A stretch of DNA of 45,104 nucleotides from DAOSVX01 sp964493665 (GCA_964493665.1 CAZBOZ010000008.1:1-45104); one strand, 5' to 3'; shown: positions 9,001 through 16,850, counted from the first letter of the stretch. Translations and numbers: made by a program. The notes: generated by a model from the letters alone, not told the origin.

Positions 9001-9597
9001 AGCTATTGTTCTTGACAAAAGGCTAATAAGGTTAATGAAGTTAAATGGGTTATAATCTGTATCCTTTAAAGATCCATCATTGCAATTTTCATCATTTTCG
9101 TTTTCGCCATCTTCATTTATGTGATTATCGCAAACTTGATAAGCAAAATTTTCATCATCTAAATAAATATTATCTAAACTTCCGTTTTCTGCCCATTCGG
9201 ATATATTGCTATTAAAATTATCAGGAGAATAGTCTAAAAATAAAGTTGTTAATAAATGGGGCTTTGAAGCTTCCAAAACAGCAAGACTATCTTGAGAATC
9301 TCCGGCTCTTAATCGCCAGAAAAAATAAGCTCTATTAAATCTACGATAAAATTTTTCATTACTTGGTTTAATGTTTTTTTCATAATAAATATCTTCCCAG
9401 AAATTTTGGTAATACTCCTGCTTTTCGGCATAAGTCATATCACTTAATGATTTTTTTTCTATTACTGTAGACGTTACTTCAACCTTATAAGATTTGAAAT
9501 TATTTATAACAAAAAAAGATACAAAAAGAAATATAATAGATATTATTATAGTACTTATAGTTTTTAATAAAGAAATACCATTCTTTTTTGTTGCCAT
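6004..9597 (-). CDS. Giant SpoIID-domain cell-wall enzyme of the T4SS cluster
   Basis: The 1197-residue protein is anchored by one helix at about residues 11-33. A large N-terminal region (40-400) of unknown type comes next. A SpoIID/LytB-type domain follows (about 390-600), with YVEGVLDAEV near 415, whose Glu is in the position of the catalytic Glu of SpoIID lytic transglycosylase, then ALQANAVAIRTYA, and GHNRGMSQWGSLYLA near 556, which matches the GHGxGMSQ signature. A further 600 residues are cysteine-rich towards the end (CCLTENTTDC, ECSCALL). Typical SpoIID proteins are around 340 residues, so this is far larger. Its start codon directly abuts the stop of the preceding gene. In this context it probably cuts peptidoglycan to let the machine through the wall, the role VirB1-type enzymes play elsewhere. 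Confidence 0.85.
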   Translation of the reverse strand: MATKKNGISLLKTISTIIISIIFLFVSFFVINNFKSYKVEVTSTVIEKKSLSDMTYAEKQEYYQNFWEDIYYEKNIKPSNEKFYRRFNRAYFFWRLRAGDSQDSLAVLEASKPHLLTTLFLDYSPDNFNSNISEWAENGSLDNIYLDDENFAYQVCDNHINEDGENENDENCNDGSLKDTDYNPFNFINLISLLSRTIADAIAKAQKYLDDMDTVRALGRHLFVYQPVCYLTKQLSDGTLQVVPYEYTKKYSFDEILYLISQATSLEELVNIMPEYGDCMGFDSKWLKRNGGDAIITTFGLTDIVDLCAYYRYLVESDYFEDHAHFKSDFVAIKKYTKTDLEYRVESSKLKVGLARQIIDIVSLSNEDDLVYDTNGSVASGDVATYSLSKSLYITVGNDRTDSSGYKIVGSSLPIDQYVEGVLDAEVLGAFYGTGESNDNVYTALQANAVAIRTYALKVTEEGTKPISNSTSNQVFTDKFLESEEDKYVLARNASLSTANQVLVENGQLIMSEYSSFSKNTNYYCEGDLCYTSYQKIGAKNSGSLHTVIAKKSWGLAGGHNRGMSQWGSLYLAINGYLYQEILEDFYAENVVIANYDYSYKSTDNVSSGEYNVKESMLVCELFTSSQYSDIRELLGDNYTSLEIPLRITSTKYQSSSGYQASSGGTNGRSYSRFSGFHGGVLQKCEWNPEQTALLYRCDLGLGKGFLVGDLGWAKFGSDAGGNAGKYKAYVLDEAGNPTKDKDGNYIYRVTDDPTERIKNLDSSTGVDMYLPNAIVFQYGLNLLGTDIPTEGAWTGHNKNGRTGETTAAGSIPAYAHGLLPTNMTHNPATDTAGNVMTEIVVVGYECGDGYELLADECCLTENTTDCIAATEIKEERVVYEENNTVGDNINAYRYDSNLKGNFETLDLATQWNTILFTGVTNEGAVDIVSDDPSKFWDASFVDNYTYMYVPDYNDLDPLVQKYFTKTINNVLQISSSSFANNLRDSASLVSATGITATDGFINYTEFWEDLGFVNSGGIANSNYINMESHHWNNKCDYYSSNPGEVDLSTLAQNYCCSGLAPGNSKYENYENGRSYESLTKDLGGYFSEAWEIEFCSGTLVGQKLVKAACQIALSSQNACISQCYKDIIEEKALKLGYTKNVNGYWQDRNEKPIYDYTKTAKGCEYNTGDFGAEIPETRKIGPEGECSCALLNEVNT

Positions 9598-10176
9598 TTA
9601 CACCTCACCACTATTATCAGTTGTTTCTGTTACAATTTCGGTATCGCCAGTTTCTTCAAGCTCATACTCGGATACATCATTAAAATTCATCCCTGCTGCT
9701 GTAGTTCCTGCAGCATTGAATACGGCAAATATAATTATTACTAAAAATAATAAACCTAAAGCAATTCCACCAACTATTATATATGTTTTCATCTTCTTAA
9801 CTTTAACAACTGTAGATACAGCTTTACCAGCTTCTTTACCTTTAGCAAAATTTTTTAATAAATTTGATAATCTACTCCCACTAGATGAAGAAGCTTTAGG
9901 CTGAACCTGAGATTCCTCTTTTTGTAAAGATTCAGAAGGCATAGGATCTTCTTCAATTCTTTCTTTATCTGGTGGTGGAGTTGAATCATCATTTTCTCTT
10001 TTATTAACTCTTCCTATGGTGTTAGAGTAACTAAATCCACGATTAAATTTAAGAGGTGTTACAATTTTAGCAGGTCTGTTAACAGAAGCAGACCTATTAG
10101 CAGACAAAAGCCTTTGGCCATAATTTGAGTCAAAGGATTCAATTTGTTCACCATTTAAATTTTCATAATTTGTCAA
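9598..10176 (-). CDS. Bitopic membrane protein with a disordered cytoplasmic arm
   Basis: This protein of about 192 residues has a hydrophilic, Ser/Pro/Asn-rich first 125 residues with little predicted order and one strong membrane helix at about 131-155 (the run after KMKTY). It ends with a short acidic extracellular tail. I do not recognise the family; the topology would suit a small T4SS scaffold or regulatory subunit. The likely start is the TTG at 10176, with GGTGGTGAT just upstream; in-frame GTG codons at 10185 and 10188 lie inside that ribosome-binding sequence. It sits 23 bases after the VirB4 ATPase gene, and its stop codon abuts the ATG of the SpoIID-domain gene, so translation of the two is probably coupled. 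Confidence 0.7.
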   Translation of the reverse strand: MTNYENLNGEQIESFDSNYGQRLLSANRSASVNRPAKIVTPLKFNRGFSYSNTIGRVNKRENDDSTPPPDKERIEEDPMPSESLQKEESQVQPKASSSSGSRLSNLLKNFAKGKEAGKAVSTVVKVKKMKTYIIVGGIALGLLFLVIIIFAVFNAAGTTAAGMNFNDVSEYELEETGDTEIVTETTDNSGEV

Positions 10177-10199
10177 AACTATCACCACCGTTTATTTTA

Positions 10200-11984
10200 T
10201 TATAATCCGCCACCTGCTCCAAATGAATCTAATTCTTCTTGAGTTAATACAATATTTATTCTCATTCTTCTACTGCCACAAACAAACAATGCTTGGCCTT
10301 GATTATAATATTTTATGCTTTCTCTTTCGTTGTCATTTAAATCTATTAATTTAGATAGGTCTTCAACAGCTTGTTTTTTAAGGCCCATTACTAAATAATA
10401 AGAAGCATTATCAAATATTGCTTTACCATGGACAATTATATTAGGAGCTGCAAAGTCAGTAGGTTGTTGAGTTATCATTATTGTCCCAGTATTATATTTA
10501 CGACTACGTCTTTGGATTTGAGCTAAGAATTCAGCTCCAAGTTCATTCCTACTAGATAGTAATACATGAGCTTCATCCACCATCATTATAGTATTAATTG
10601 ATTTATCTAAACATAATCCCCAAGCATATTTTAATATGTTAAAGAATAAAGCATTACGAATGTTTTCATCTGAGTTCATTAATTCTTTTATATTAAACAC
10701 AATGAATTCAGTAGAGCTTTCAATAGTTGTATGACCATCAAAGTAATATTTTAATTCTTTAACAAGTGGCCTTACCTTTAGTTCTAAACGTTCCATAACA
10801 TCTTTTTCATGACTATGTTCTGGCATACTTAAGAGTCTGCCTTTTATAGTAGCATAGACATCACTAAATGTTGGGAAATCTTCCGGTTTAAATCCTGCAA
10901 AATTAGTATCAAAATCTATTTTATAACGTTTATAAGTATCTTGAACTACCTCACTAAACATTGTTAGAACGTCTTCTTCTATAGAAGGAGAATAATATTT
11001 CATGAATGCCTTTAAGCTTTGTAAAGTTCTTGTCAATATCGTGTAACCCAATCCTTGAGCTATTTCTTCTTCGTCAGCATCTACAATTACCTCTAGGGGG
11101 TTTACCATACCAAATTCTCCACCCTTGCCTAGATCAATGAAATTACCACCCATGGTTTTAGTCATCTCTTCAAGTTCGCCTTCTGGATCAATTACAACCA
11201 TTTGATAACCATTTCTAATGTGAGTTCTTAAAAGTAGCTTAGCAGCGGTAGATTTACCACTACCACTAGTACCTAGTATAATCATATTAGCATTATTACG
11301 GTTATATTCTTTCTTAATTTGATATAAGAACTGATTAAATAATATTACACCACCAGAGAAGTCAAATCCTAATAAAGTAGATAATCCTGGATCTTTAATA
11401 CTATCGAAGACAAATGGATACATAGCAGCTACTGTTACTGAAGGAATTGGTGTACCAACTCTACTTTCAACATCTTGTTTAGGAAATATTGGAATAATAG
11501 ATTTTAATACCTTCTCTTGTTCAAACATTAAAGGTATAGCTCTCATGCCCATAGCATCTAAATAATTGCGTAATTGCATTTTTTTAATTTCCAACTCTTC
11601 TTTAGTGTCAGAAGTAACCATTATATGCATTTGGAAATCATATATTCTTGACTGTGTAGCAGCTAACATTTGAATAAATTCTTCTAAAGATTCATAATCT
11701 TGTCTTATTCTTTCTTGGATAGTCTTGTCATTTTCATTTTGATATCTAACCTTTAAATCAGCTATTTCTTTATTCAACATTTTTGATAAAGTTGAAAATT
11801 CAATTGGAATATGTTTTATAACTATTTTGACACCAGATAAATTTGACACTTCTGCCAAAAAACCCGGATAAATAGACTTAGGATATCCAACTATAGTAAG
11901 AATTACTGCATATTTACCGCTTATTATAAACTCCTGAGTCTTAAATTCAATCCCCTTTGGGGCTAATTCTGCTTTTAAATTCAT
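10200..11984 (-). CDS. VirB4-family T4SS ATPase, main part (C-terminal gene of a split VirB4)
   Basis: The 594-residue protein is a VirB4/TraC-type ATPase that powers assembly and secretion at the cytoplasmic face. The first 200 residues match the CagE/TrbE/VirB linker region, with a helical stretch around 65-110. The ATPase domain has Walker A LGTSGSGKST at 238-247, VVIDPEGELEEM near 263, Walker B MMVDEAHVLL near 468, and QIQRRSRKYNTGTIMITQQ after it, all typical of VirB4. It starts with an ATGA overlap with the upstream gene, which supplies the missing N-terminal portion. Together 201 and 594 residues equal the roughly 800 expected of a full Gram-positive VirB4. An authentic split is favoured by the ATGA overlap, but a frameshift cannot be excluded. 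Confidence 0.92.
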   Translation of the reverse strand: MNLKAELAPKGIEFKTQEFIISGKYAVILTIVGYPKSIYPGFLAEVSNLSGVKIVIKHIPIEFSTLSKMLNKEIADLKVRYQNENDKTIQERIRQDYESLEEFIQMLAATQSRIYDFQMHIMVTSDTKEELEIKKMQLRNYLDAMGMRAIPLMFEQEKVLKSIIPIFPKQDVESRVGTPIPSVTVAAMYPFVFDSIKDPGLSTLLGFDFSGGVILFNQFLYQIKKEYNRNNANMIILGTSGSGKSTAAKLLLRTHIRNGYQMVVIDPEGELEEMTKTMGGNFIDLGKGGEFGMVNPLEVIVDADEEEIAQGLGYTILTRTLQSLKAFMKYYSPSIEEDVLTMFSEVVQDTYKRYKIDFDTNFAGFKPEDFPTFSDVYATIKGRLLSMPEHSHEKDVMERLELKVRPLVKELKYYFDGHTTIESSTEFIVFNIKELMNSDENIRNALFFNILKYAWGLCLDKSINTIMMVDEAHVLLSSRNELGAEFLAQIQRRSRKYNTGTIMITQQPTDFAAPNIIVHGKAIFDNASYYLVMGLKKQAVEDLSKLIDLNDNERESIKYYNQGQALFVCGSRRMRINIVLTQEELDSFGAGGGL

Positions 11985-12586
11985 TCTGTCGTCACCGTCC
12001 TAAACTCGGTTCTTAAACCGCCATTAAAGAAGTTATCAACTAACATTCTTAAATCCTCATTTGTTACCTGACTAGAATTCATTTGGCAATTAGCAAGTCC
12101 ACTAATTAAACTATGAATTCTCTTTTGAATTAACTCCATTTTCTTTTCTTTAAATAGAATAAAATATTCAGTATCAACCACATTTAATTGAGTACTCATA
12201 AATGAATTGGCTTTATTTATGTCCTGCATAATTAACTTCCTTACTAAAGGGCTTTGAGTATCATTATATAGTACTTGTAATTGAGATAAGAAAATATTTA
12301 TATCTACAGGTCTGTCGGCAATTATAAGCCAAAACTCGTAGTCAATAACATTATAAAAAGTTCTCAAATTAAATATTATGTTATTCTGACTATCTTGATC
12401 AAGAATAAATATATTTTTAGGAGTTACTTTTATCCCCGTAACAAATTCACCAGTTTCTAGATGAATCATACCATTTAAAATGTTTTTAATCGGCACCCAA
12501 TCTTCAGTATATTTTGAATTAACATTTGAACTACTACTAGGAGCAGTTTTAACTGGGTTAATTTGACTTGATTGTATCACTGTCAT
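11981..12586 (-). CDS. N-terminal domain of VirB4 encoded as a separate gene
   Basis: This 201-residue soluble protein resembles the N-terminal domain of VirB4/TraC proteins: a short disordered start, then EDWVPIKNILNGMIHLETGE, GIKVTPKNIFILDQDSQNN and a region resembling the segment before the CagE/TrbE core. It contains no ATPase motif. It overlaps the preceding VirB3-like gene by 29 bases and the following ATPase gene by 4 bases (ATGA). Such overlaps are typical of translationally coupled subunits that bind each other. The VirB3-VirB4 adjacency is the usual order in Gram-positive T4SS loci. The assignment rests on position, size and fold-level resemblance, so it is moderately firm. Confidence 0.72.
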   Translation of the reverse strand: MTVIQSSQINPVKTAPSSSSNVNSKYTEDWVPIKNILNGMIHLETGEFVTGIKVTPKNIFILDQDSQNNIIFNLRTFYNVIDYEFWLIIADRPVDINIFLSQLQVLYNDTQSPLVRKLIMQDINKANSFMSTQLNVVDTEYFILFKEKKMELIQKRIHSLISGLANCQMNSSQVTNEDLRMLVDNFFNGGLRTEFRTVTTE

Positions 12587-12875
12587 GCCAACACCATCCT
12601 TTCCACAAATATTTTTTTCTTCTTAAAAAAAAGTAGCTTATGAAATTTCGAATCAATTGCAACATGTTATGATAATAAGGTACTGGAGTTACAAGAAGTA
12701 AAGCAACCATTGCTGGACTTAACTCAAGTAACATAAATCCTAATTCAGATGTCTTTAGTAGTATTAACAATGCTAAAGTAAATCCTACGCCAGAAACAAA
12801 TATTATCAAATCTAATGGTGTAAAAAATCCTAATATCAACATCGACTTTTTAGTGTTTGCTGGTATTATATACAC
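12558..12875 (-). CDS. VirB3/PrgI-like small membrane protein
   Basis: The 105-residue protein has a short N-terminal segment (YIIPANTKKSMLILGFFTPLDL), two closely spaced membrane helices at about 25-43 and 50-66, and a basic tail with YFFLRRKKYLWKG. This is the architecture and sequence feel of PrgI/TcpE/VirB3-type inner-membrane subunits, which partner VirB4. The start is a GTG at 12875, with two AGGAGG-like sites in tandem (12887-12891 and 12896-12900, read on the other strand). It overlaps the VirB4 N-terminal gene by 29 bases. Confidence 0.75.
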   Translation of the reverse strand: MYIIPANTKKSMLILGFFTPLDLIIFVSGVGFTLALLILLKTSELGFMLLELSPAMVALLLVTPVPYYHNMLQLIRNFISYFFLRRKKYLWKGWCWHDSDTIKSN

Positions 12876-12886
12876 ACTAATCTATT

Positions 12887-12900
12887 CCTCCTTTTCCTCC
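12887..12900 (-). promoter_or_regulatory. Tandem ribosome binding sites before the VirB3-like gene
   Basis: Two GGAGG cores nine bases apart on the minus strand, upstream of a GTG start. The proximal one is at a normal to long distance; the distal one may act as a standby site or be incidental. Confidence 0.4.
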
Positions 12901-12920
12901 TTTTTATTTTATTAATCATA

Positions 12921-14825
12921 TTATGGGGTTCCGCCACCACCGGCAGGCGGGGTTCCGCCACCACCAGCAGGTGGGGTTCCACCACCGGCAGGTGGGGTTC
13001 CACCACCAAAAATATCTCCTGCAACCCTTCTAAAATCTTTTTCACTTTTACGTTTTGCTTTTTCAGTTGAATATTTACTTTCTTTTGCCATGGTACTTCC
13101 TACTGAGCTTAGAGCTTCTAGTTCTCTGCCGCCAAACGCTTTGTTATCAGCTGTATATCGACCACGTATATTGTCCCTTGCCAAACGTGCTACACGTTCA
13201 TCACTACTATTTAAATCACTTACTAAGCCAGAAGCAATTCCTCTTGCTTCATTATCTGCAAAAGCAATAATTTCGCTATCAGTATAATTAGCAAATCTAC
13301 CAGTTGGATTCATTTGTCGTTCATTGATATAATTCCCAACTAAGTCTTGTTGAATTGAATGCTCAAATTCTAAATATTCTCGACCATTAGGGCCACCATA
13401 TGTTCTTCTATCAGAGCCACTTTGAAATGCCGCATCTTGATATTCACCAGTAGCTCCTCTATATAAGGTGCCCCATGATTTACCACCAAAAAATCCTGGT
13501 TTACCTTTATAATCGCCAGTTCTAGATTTATAAAGTTCAGCTCTTTGAGCACCAAATTGTCTGCCACCTTTATCCCAGCCACCAAGTCCTCCAGTTCTAA
13601 ATCCGGCTCCAAATTTCTCGCCATTCATCATCGCGTCCCAACCACCGCCTAAAGCTCCAGTTAAGCCTCCATATGCTTTTTTGCCATATTTGGCAAGTGG
13701 TGCACCAATAACAGCAGCCCCAGCAAGTTTTTTACCAATACCAAGAGACATATCTCCTTCACCAACACCTAACATTTGTGAAATAAGTTTTGGAGCTTCT
13801 TTCATAAATATAAAGACACCAAATATTAATAATATTGAGACCATTAAATTTACTATTGATCTATTGCTATTCGCATTAGAAATATTTGCCCAAGCAGATG
13901 GTATAATATTTATTAAAAATATACCAAAATAAACAACCATTAATCTTACAAAGACACCCAAATAAGTATTCATTAATCCTTTTATCCAGTTATCAAAAAC
14001 GTCTTGTTTTTTAGGAATTATTCTTAATACTATTGGAACAGGAGCTATTAATTGATAATAAGCAAGTTTTGCTACACGTACACCCATATCTATTGAAAAA
14101 GACAATAGGAAATATATTACCATTATTCCAGCAACAGTTGATATCCCCCAACGGTATTCAACATCACCTTTATCTATTTCATTTGCAACTTGAGACTGAT
14201 TTAATAATTTTATTTTTCCATAATCGTTTGAACCATAAGAATTTATTTTGCTAAATTGCAAGCAATATGTCAATCCTGGAATGTTATTACAACCAGTATC
14301 ATTATCTCCGGCATAACCAGCTGGATTTATGAATGCAATAAAGGTGTTAAAAGCCAAATCTTTGCCAGTATTTTTTATAATCGTAGCTTGATCAACCCCC
14401 TCTGCACCAGAAGAGTCATAGCCTCCAACTATTATGTTTCCAATTATATTTTCTTTAACAATAGCATTTTGAATTCTATAAAGATATTTAAAAGCAGTGG
14501 GCACCAAAACGATTGCTATTAAACTTATTAATATATTTGTTACTAGCTTACCAGTACTAGCCTCTCCTGATGTGGCTTTATCTGGATCAGCTATTTGAAC
14601 TAACAATTGGCTAGCTACAACAAAAAGCATTACTACCCCAAGAATTGCATAAATTCTTGATGAAAATGCTTCAAAAGTAGTAGCTGAAAATAATTGAGTA
14701 TTACAAATAGTAATAAAAACACTATAAATTATGTCTACTAATTCATATACTATCGCATCTAAACCAAGAAGAATAGAATAAAATATCCTAGCTGGTGTAG
14801 CGAGAGTTAAAAACAAATCCATCAT
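12921..14825 (-). CDS. VirB6/TrbL-like polytopic T4SS membrane protein
   Basis: The protein of about 634 residues carries six or more membrane helices in its first 350 residues, with a loop containing CNNIPGLTYC and the typical segment YYQLIAPVPIVLRIIPKKQDVFDNWIK split over helix and loop. PVPIVLRI-type motifs before a VFDNWIK segment are common in VirB6/TrbL proteins of Gram-positive T4SS. From about residue 350 it becomes a hydrophilic cytoplasmic tail rich in Gly and Arg, ending in a GGGTPPA repeat. VirB6 forms the inner-membrane channel. The ATG at 14825 (AAGGTGG eight bases before it) is preferred to a GTG at 14837. It lies 24 bases after the pilin-like gene upstream. Confidence 0.85.
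   Translation of the reverse strand: MMDLFLTLATPARIFYSILLGLDAIVYELVDIIYSVFITICNTQLFSATTFEAFSSRIYAILGVVMLFVVASQLLVQIADPDKATSGEASTGKLVTNILISLIAIVLVPTAFKYLYRIQNAIVKENIIGNIIVGGYDSSGAEGVDQATIIKNTGKDLAFNTFIAFINPAGYAGDNDTGCNNIPGLTYCLQFSKINSYGSNDYGKIKLLNQSQVANEIDKGDVEYRWGISTVAGIMVIYFLLSFSIDMGVRVAKLAYYQLIAPVPIVLRIIPKKQDVFDNWIKGLMNTYLGVFVRLMVVYFGIFLINIIPSAWANISNANSNRSIVNLMVSILLIFGVFIFMKEAPKLISQMLGVGEGDMSLGIGKKLAGAAVIGAPLAKYGKKAYGGLTGALGGGWDAMMNGEKFGAGFRTGGLGGWDKGGRQFGAQRAELYKSRTGDYKGKPGFFGGKSWGTLYRGATGEYQDAAFQSGSDRRTYGGPNGREYLEFEHSIQQDLVGNYINERQMNPTGRFANYTDSEIIAFADNEARGIASGLVSDLNSSDERVARLARDNIRGRYTADNKAFGGRELEALSSVGSTMAKESKYSTEKAKRKSEKDFRRVAGDIFGGGTPPAGGGTPPAGGGGTPPAGGGGTP
12924..13007 (-). repeat. Tandem repeat encoding a Gly-Pro-Ala-Thr tail
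   Basis: Four imperfect copies of a 21-24 base unit encode GGGTPPA or GGGGTPPA at the extreme C-terminus of the VirB6-like protein. The repeat is much richer in G and C than its surroundings, and copies differ only at a few third positions, so copy number may vary between strains. Confidence 0.85.
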
Positions 14826-14849
14826 AGTATAGCCCACCTTTCATTCTTT

Positions 14850-15602
14850 TTATATACAAATTCCACTGATGCCAATCAATCCTAACAAAATATTTAATAA
14901 AACTGGAGTGAAGAAAATAACAATCGCAATAATAAGCCTTTTAAATGCATGACTAGTGGACTTTTTTAAAGCATCACTATCTTGAGCAATTAAAGCTTTT
15001 GCAAAATCTATTGTTGAAAATACCACAACCATAGCAATTGCAAGTATCCTAATCATATCTAAAAATTCTGTCAAAACTGTTCTAAAATCTCCACTACCAA
15101 TAATCCCACTACAACTAGCATCTGAAGTGCTTATGACTACTGTTGGGCCAGTAGTTGCTTCATTTTCATAATACTCATTATCAGACATTTCACCTACCCC
15201 AGCCCCTTCATGATCTGCAGGAGTGCCAGTACAAGCCGTTTTGCCTATTCCGCTTGCGAAAGTACAATCATAGGCCGGCGAAGCACCATCATCAGTCCAT
15301 TTATAAACTATTCCTTGAGATCCTTGATCGCAATACCAGCAAGCACCAGTTGCATCTCCATCATTATAACCATTACAATTAAGTTTTGACTTATAATCAA
15401 CAAGCCGACAATTGTCTCCTATATCTTCATAGGAAGCCTTCCAATCATAAATGCACGCCAAACTGGAACCAGTACAGCAATAACAAGCCCCGTCATCAGT
15501 TTCAAGCATATTAGAATCTTGAGCAAAAATCACTTTATTATTTGCAAAAAAAGAAAAAAACAACAAAGCAAATATTATAATTATTTTTTTAAAGCGATTC
15601 AT
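14850..15602 (-). CDS. Pilin-like protein with a duplicated cysteine-rich head domain
   Basis: This 250-residue protein has a signal peptide (to about residue 27), a cysteine-rich extracellular head (35-135), a linker, and a C-terminal domain with two membrane helices (about 180-200 and 222-245). The helices flank TIDFAKALIAQDSDALKKST, the same loop found in the two neighbouring upstream genes and placed like the cytoplasmic loop of VirB2/TrbC pilins. The head contains two tandem copies of a unit that starts GACYCC or GACWYC, continues with GS and a Y-x-W pair, and ends with two more cysteines. It is likely an exported surface subunit that uses a pilin-type membrane domain. Function unknown; a minor pilin or adhesin is an inference. 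Confidence 0.75.
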   Translation of the reverse strand: MNRFKKIIIIFALLFFSFFANNKVIFAQDSNMLETDDGACYCCTGSSLACIYDWKASYEDIGDNCRLVDYKSKLNCNGYNDGDATGACWYCDQGSQGIVYKWTDDGASPAYDCTFASGIGKTACTGTPADHEGAGVGEMSDNEYYENEATTGPTVVISTSDASCSGIIGSGDFRTVLTEFLDMIRILAIAMVVVFSTIDFAKALIAQDSDALKKSTSHAFKRLIIAIVIFFTPVLLNILLGLIGISGICI

Positions 15603-15626
15603 TTTTCTTTTCTCCTATCATATTGT

Positions 15627-15635
15627 ATTTTAACA
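15627..15635 (-). promoter_or_regulatory. Possible extended -10 before the duplicated-head pilin-like gene
   Basis: Minus-strand TGTTAAAAT (TGn plus TAAAAT), 24 bases upstream of the ATG at 15602, in a 57-base gap. No clear -35 is visible, so confidence is low. Confidence 0.3.
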
Positions 15636-15659
15636 TATTTTTTCAATTATTAAAAGGTT

Positions 15660-16781
15660 TTAACAATTACCTGGTTTAGTAACACATTCGACGCAAGCAG
15701 AATCAATCCCTGCAGAGTTTGAATATTTTGACACCATTTTAAATACCAAATTAATAACCGTAGGTATAAAGAATATTATTATTCCTGCAATAACTCTCAT
15801 TATTAATACCTTAGTGCTTTTTTTAATATCATCTTCGCTTTGAGCAACAACAGCTTTTCCTAAATCAATTGATCCAAAAACTATTATTATAACTGGCACA
15901 AGAATTTTTAAAGCTCCCACTAAATATCCAACCATTTTCCAAATTTTAGATGTTTCTTGACAAAAAGGTAAAATAACATCCGCTATTGGAGAATACTTTA
16001 TTGGGTTTTTTGTAGAATTCGCATATTTTTTTATATCAGCTGTTGAGGCGCAGCCCAAAGCTTTGGCCTTTTCAAAATTTTGATTACTTATATCTATTGT
16101 ACGACTCCCTGCATGGGATTTATAATATAATCCATCTGGGCAAGAAGTAAGTTTTGTGGGATCAAATCCAAGTGTATAATTTGGCGTATACCATTTTAAA
16201 ACCGAATCAGAGAATAAAACTTCCCCATCTTTTATCAAAACATCTCCGCATTTACATTGTAAATATGATATTTCTTCAGCTTCAGTTAATGGCGTTGATC
16301 CTTGGTTTACTGATGACCCAGCTGCTGGGTACAACTCACTTATTGTTGCTTTTTTTAACTGCGTTTTGGACAAATCTCTATAGCTAGATTGATCTAAAAC
16401 TTTAAATATATGATTACTAAGGTCCGAATTGAGAAAGTCATTAAAATTACCATCAGCCCAAACATCAAAAGCGTTGGTCAGTTTATAGTAATAATAAAGC
16501 TTTGGACACTCCATATTATCACTAATATCATTTATAAAATAAACGCTTAAGACTTCTACCTCGCACGAATGTTTAAATTCAGTCGTAGTTTTAAGGGCTA
16601 AGTGGCAATTACTTTCTACCTCGCCACCACTATATGTTAATGTTACTCCACTGTAAAAATCATTACTAGGGAATGTATAAACACAAGTGGCTGTTGCATC
16701 AGAATTCAAAGCTTTTGCTACTATATTAAAACTTAAAAAGCCTATTACAAAAGTTAATACTAATAAAATGATTCTCTTCAT
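15660..16781 (-). CDS. Large pilin-like protein with an exported cysteine-containing head
   Basis: The 373-residue protein has a signal peptide (MKRIILLVLTFVIGFLSFNI and on to AKA), a head of about 240 residues with at least eight cysteines, and a C-terminal domain (about 270-373) with two membrane helices around GSIDLGKAVVAQSEDDIKKS. That domain is nearly identical over this loop to the 108-residue neighbour at 16865. The tail ends CVECVTKPGNC, and the neighbour has a matching CxxC-type tail. The ATG at 16781 is preferred over a GTG at 16793, because it is followed directly by the signal peptide. A strong extended -10 box precedes it, and it may begin the T4SS transcript. I infer a minor or tip pilin. 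Confidence 0.78.
   Translation of the reverse strand: MKRIILLVLTFVIGFLSFNIVAKALNSDATATCVYTFPSNDFYSGVTLTYSGGEVESNCHLALKTTTEFKHSCEVEVLSVYFINDISDNMECPKLYYYYKLTNAFDVWADGNFNDFLNSDLSNHIFKVLDQSSYRDLSKTQLKKATISELYPAAGSSVNQGSTPLTEAEEISYLQCKCGDVLIKDGEVLFSDSVLKWYTPNYTLGFDPTKLTSCPDGLYYKSHAGSRTIDISNQNFEKAKALGCASTADIKKYANSTKNPIKYSPIADVILPFCQETSKIWKMVGYLVGALKILVPVIIIVFGSIDLGKAVVAQSEDDIKKSTKVLIMRVIAGIIIFFIPTVINLVFKMVSKYSNSAGIDSACVECVTKPGNC
15838..15875 (-). repeat. 38-base exact repeat, copy 1 (pilin-like loop)
   Basis: Identical over 38 bases to 17058-17095. It encodes GSIDLGKAVVAQS, the loop between the two helices of the pilin-like domain. Exact nucleotide identity, including third positions, suggests recent duplication or gene conversion between the two genes. 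Confidence 0.9.
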
Positions 16782-16808
16782 TAAAATAATCACTCTCTAT
16801 CTAAGAAA

Positions 16809-16817
16809 ATTATAGCA
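16809..16817 (-). promoter_or_regulatory. Extended -10 promoter for the T4SS part of the cluster
   Basis: Minus-strand TGCTATAAT, a perfect -10 with TGn extension, 28 bases upstream of the ATG at 16781 and immediately downstream of a hairpin terminator. It probably starts the transcript carrying the larger pilin-like gene and the T4SS genes after it. Confidence 0.6.
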
Positions 16818-16818
16818 T

Positions 16819-16850
16819 AAAAAAAGCCAACTACAAAGAAAATGTTGACT
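16819..16850 (-). terminator. Terminator after the 108-residue pilin-like gene
   Basis: A 7-bp stem (16825-16831 with 16844-16850, one G-U pair) and a 12-base loop, followed on the minus strand by seven T. It separates the small pilin-like gene from the genes downstream, allowing read-through or full stop. Confidence 0.65.

Noticed and set aside
12858..12911. A 17-codon frame with a run of Lys and Arg overlapping the start of the VirB3-like gene
   Set aside because: It has no ribosome binding site of its own, and its AGG codons are simply the two Shine-Dalgarno sites of the next gene read as codons.
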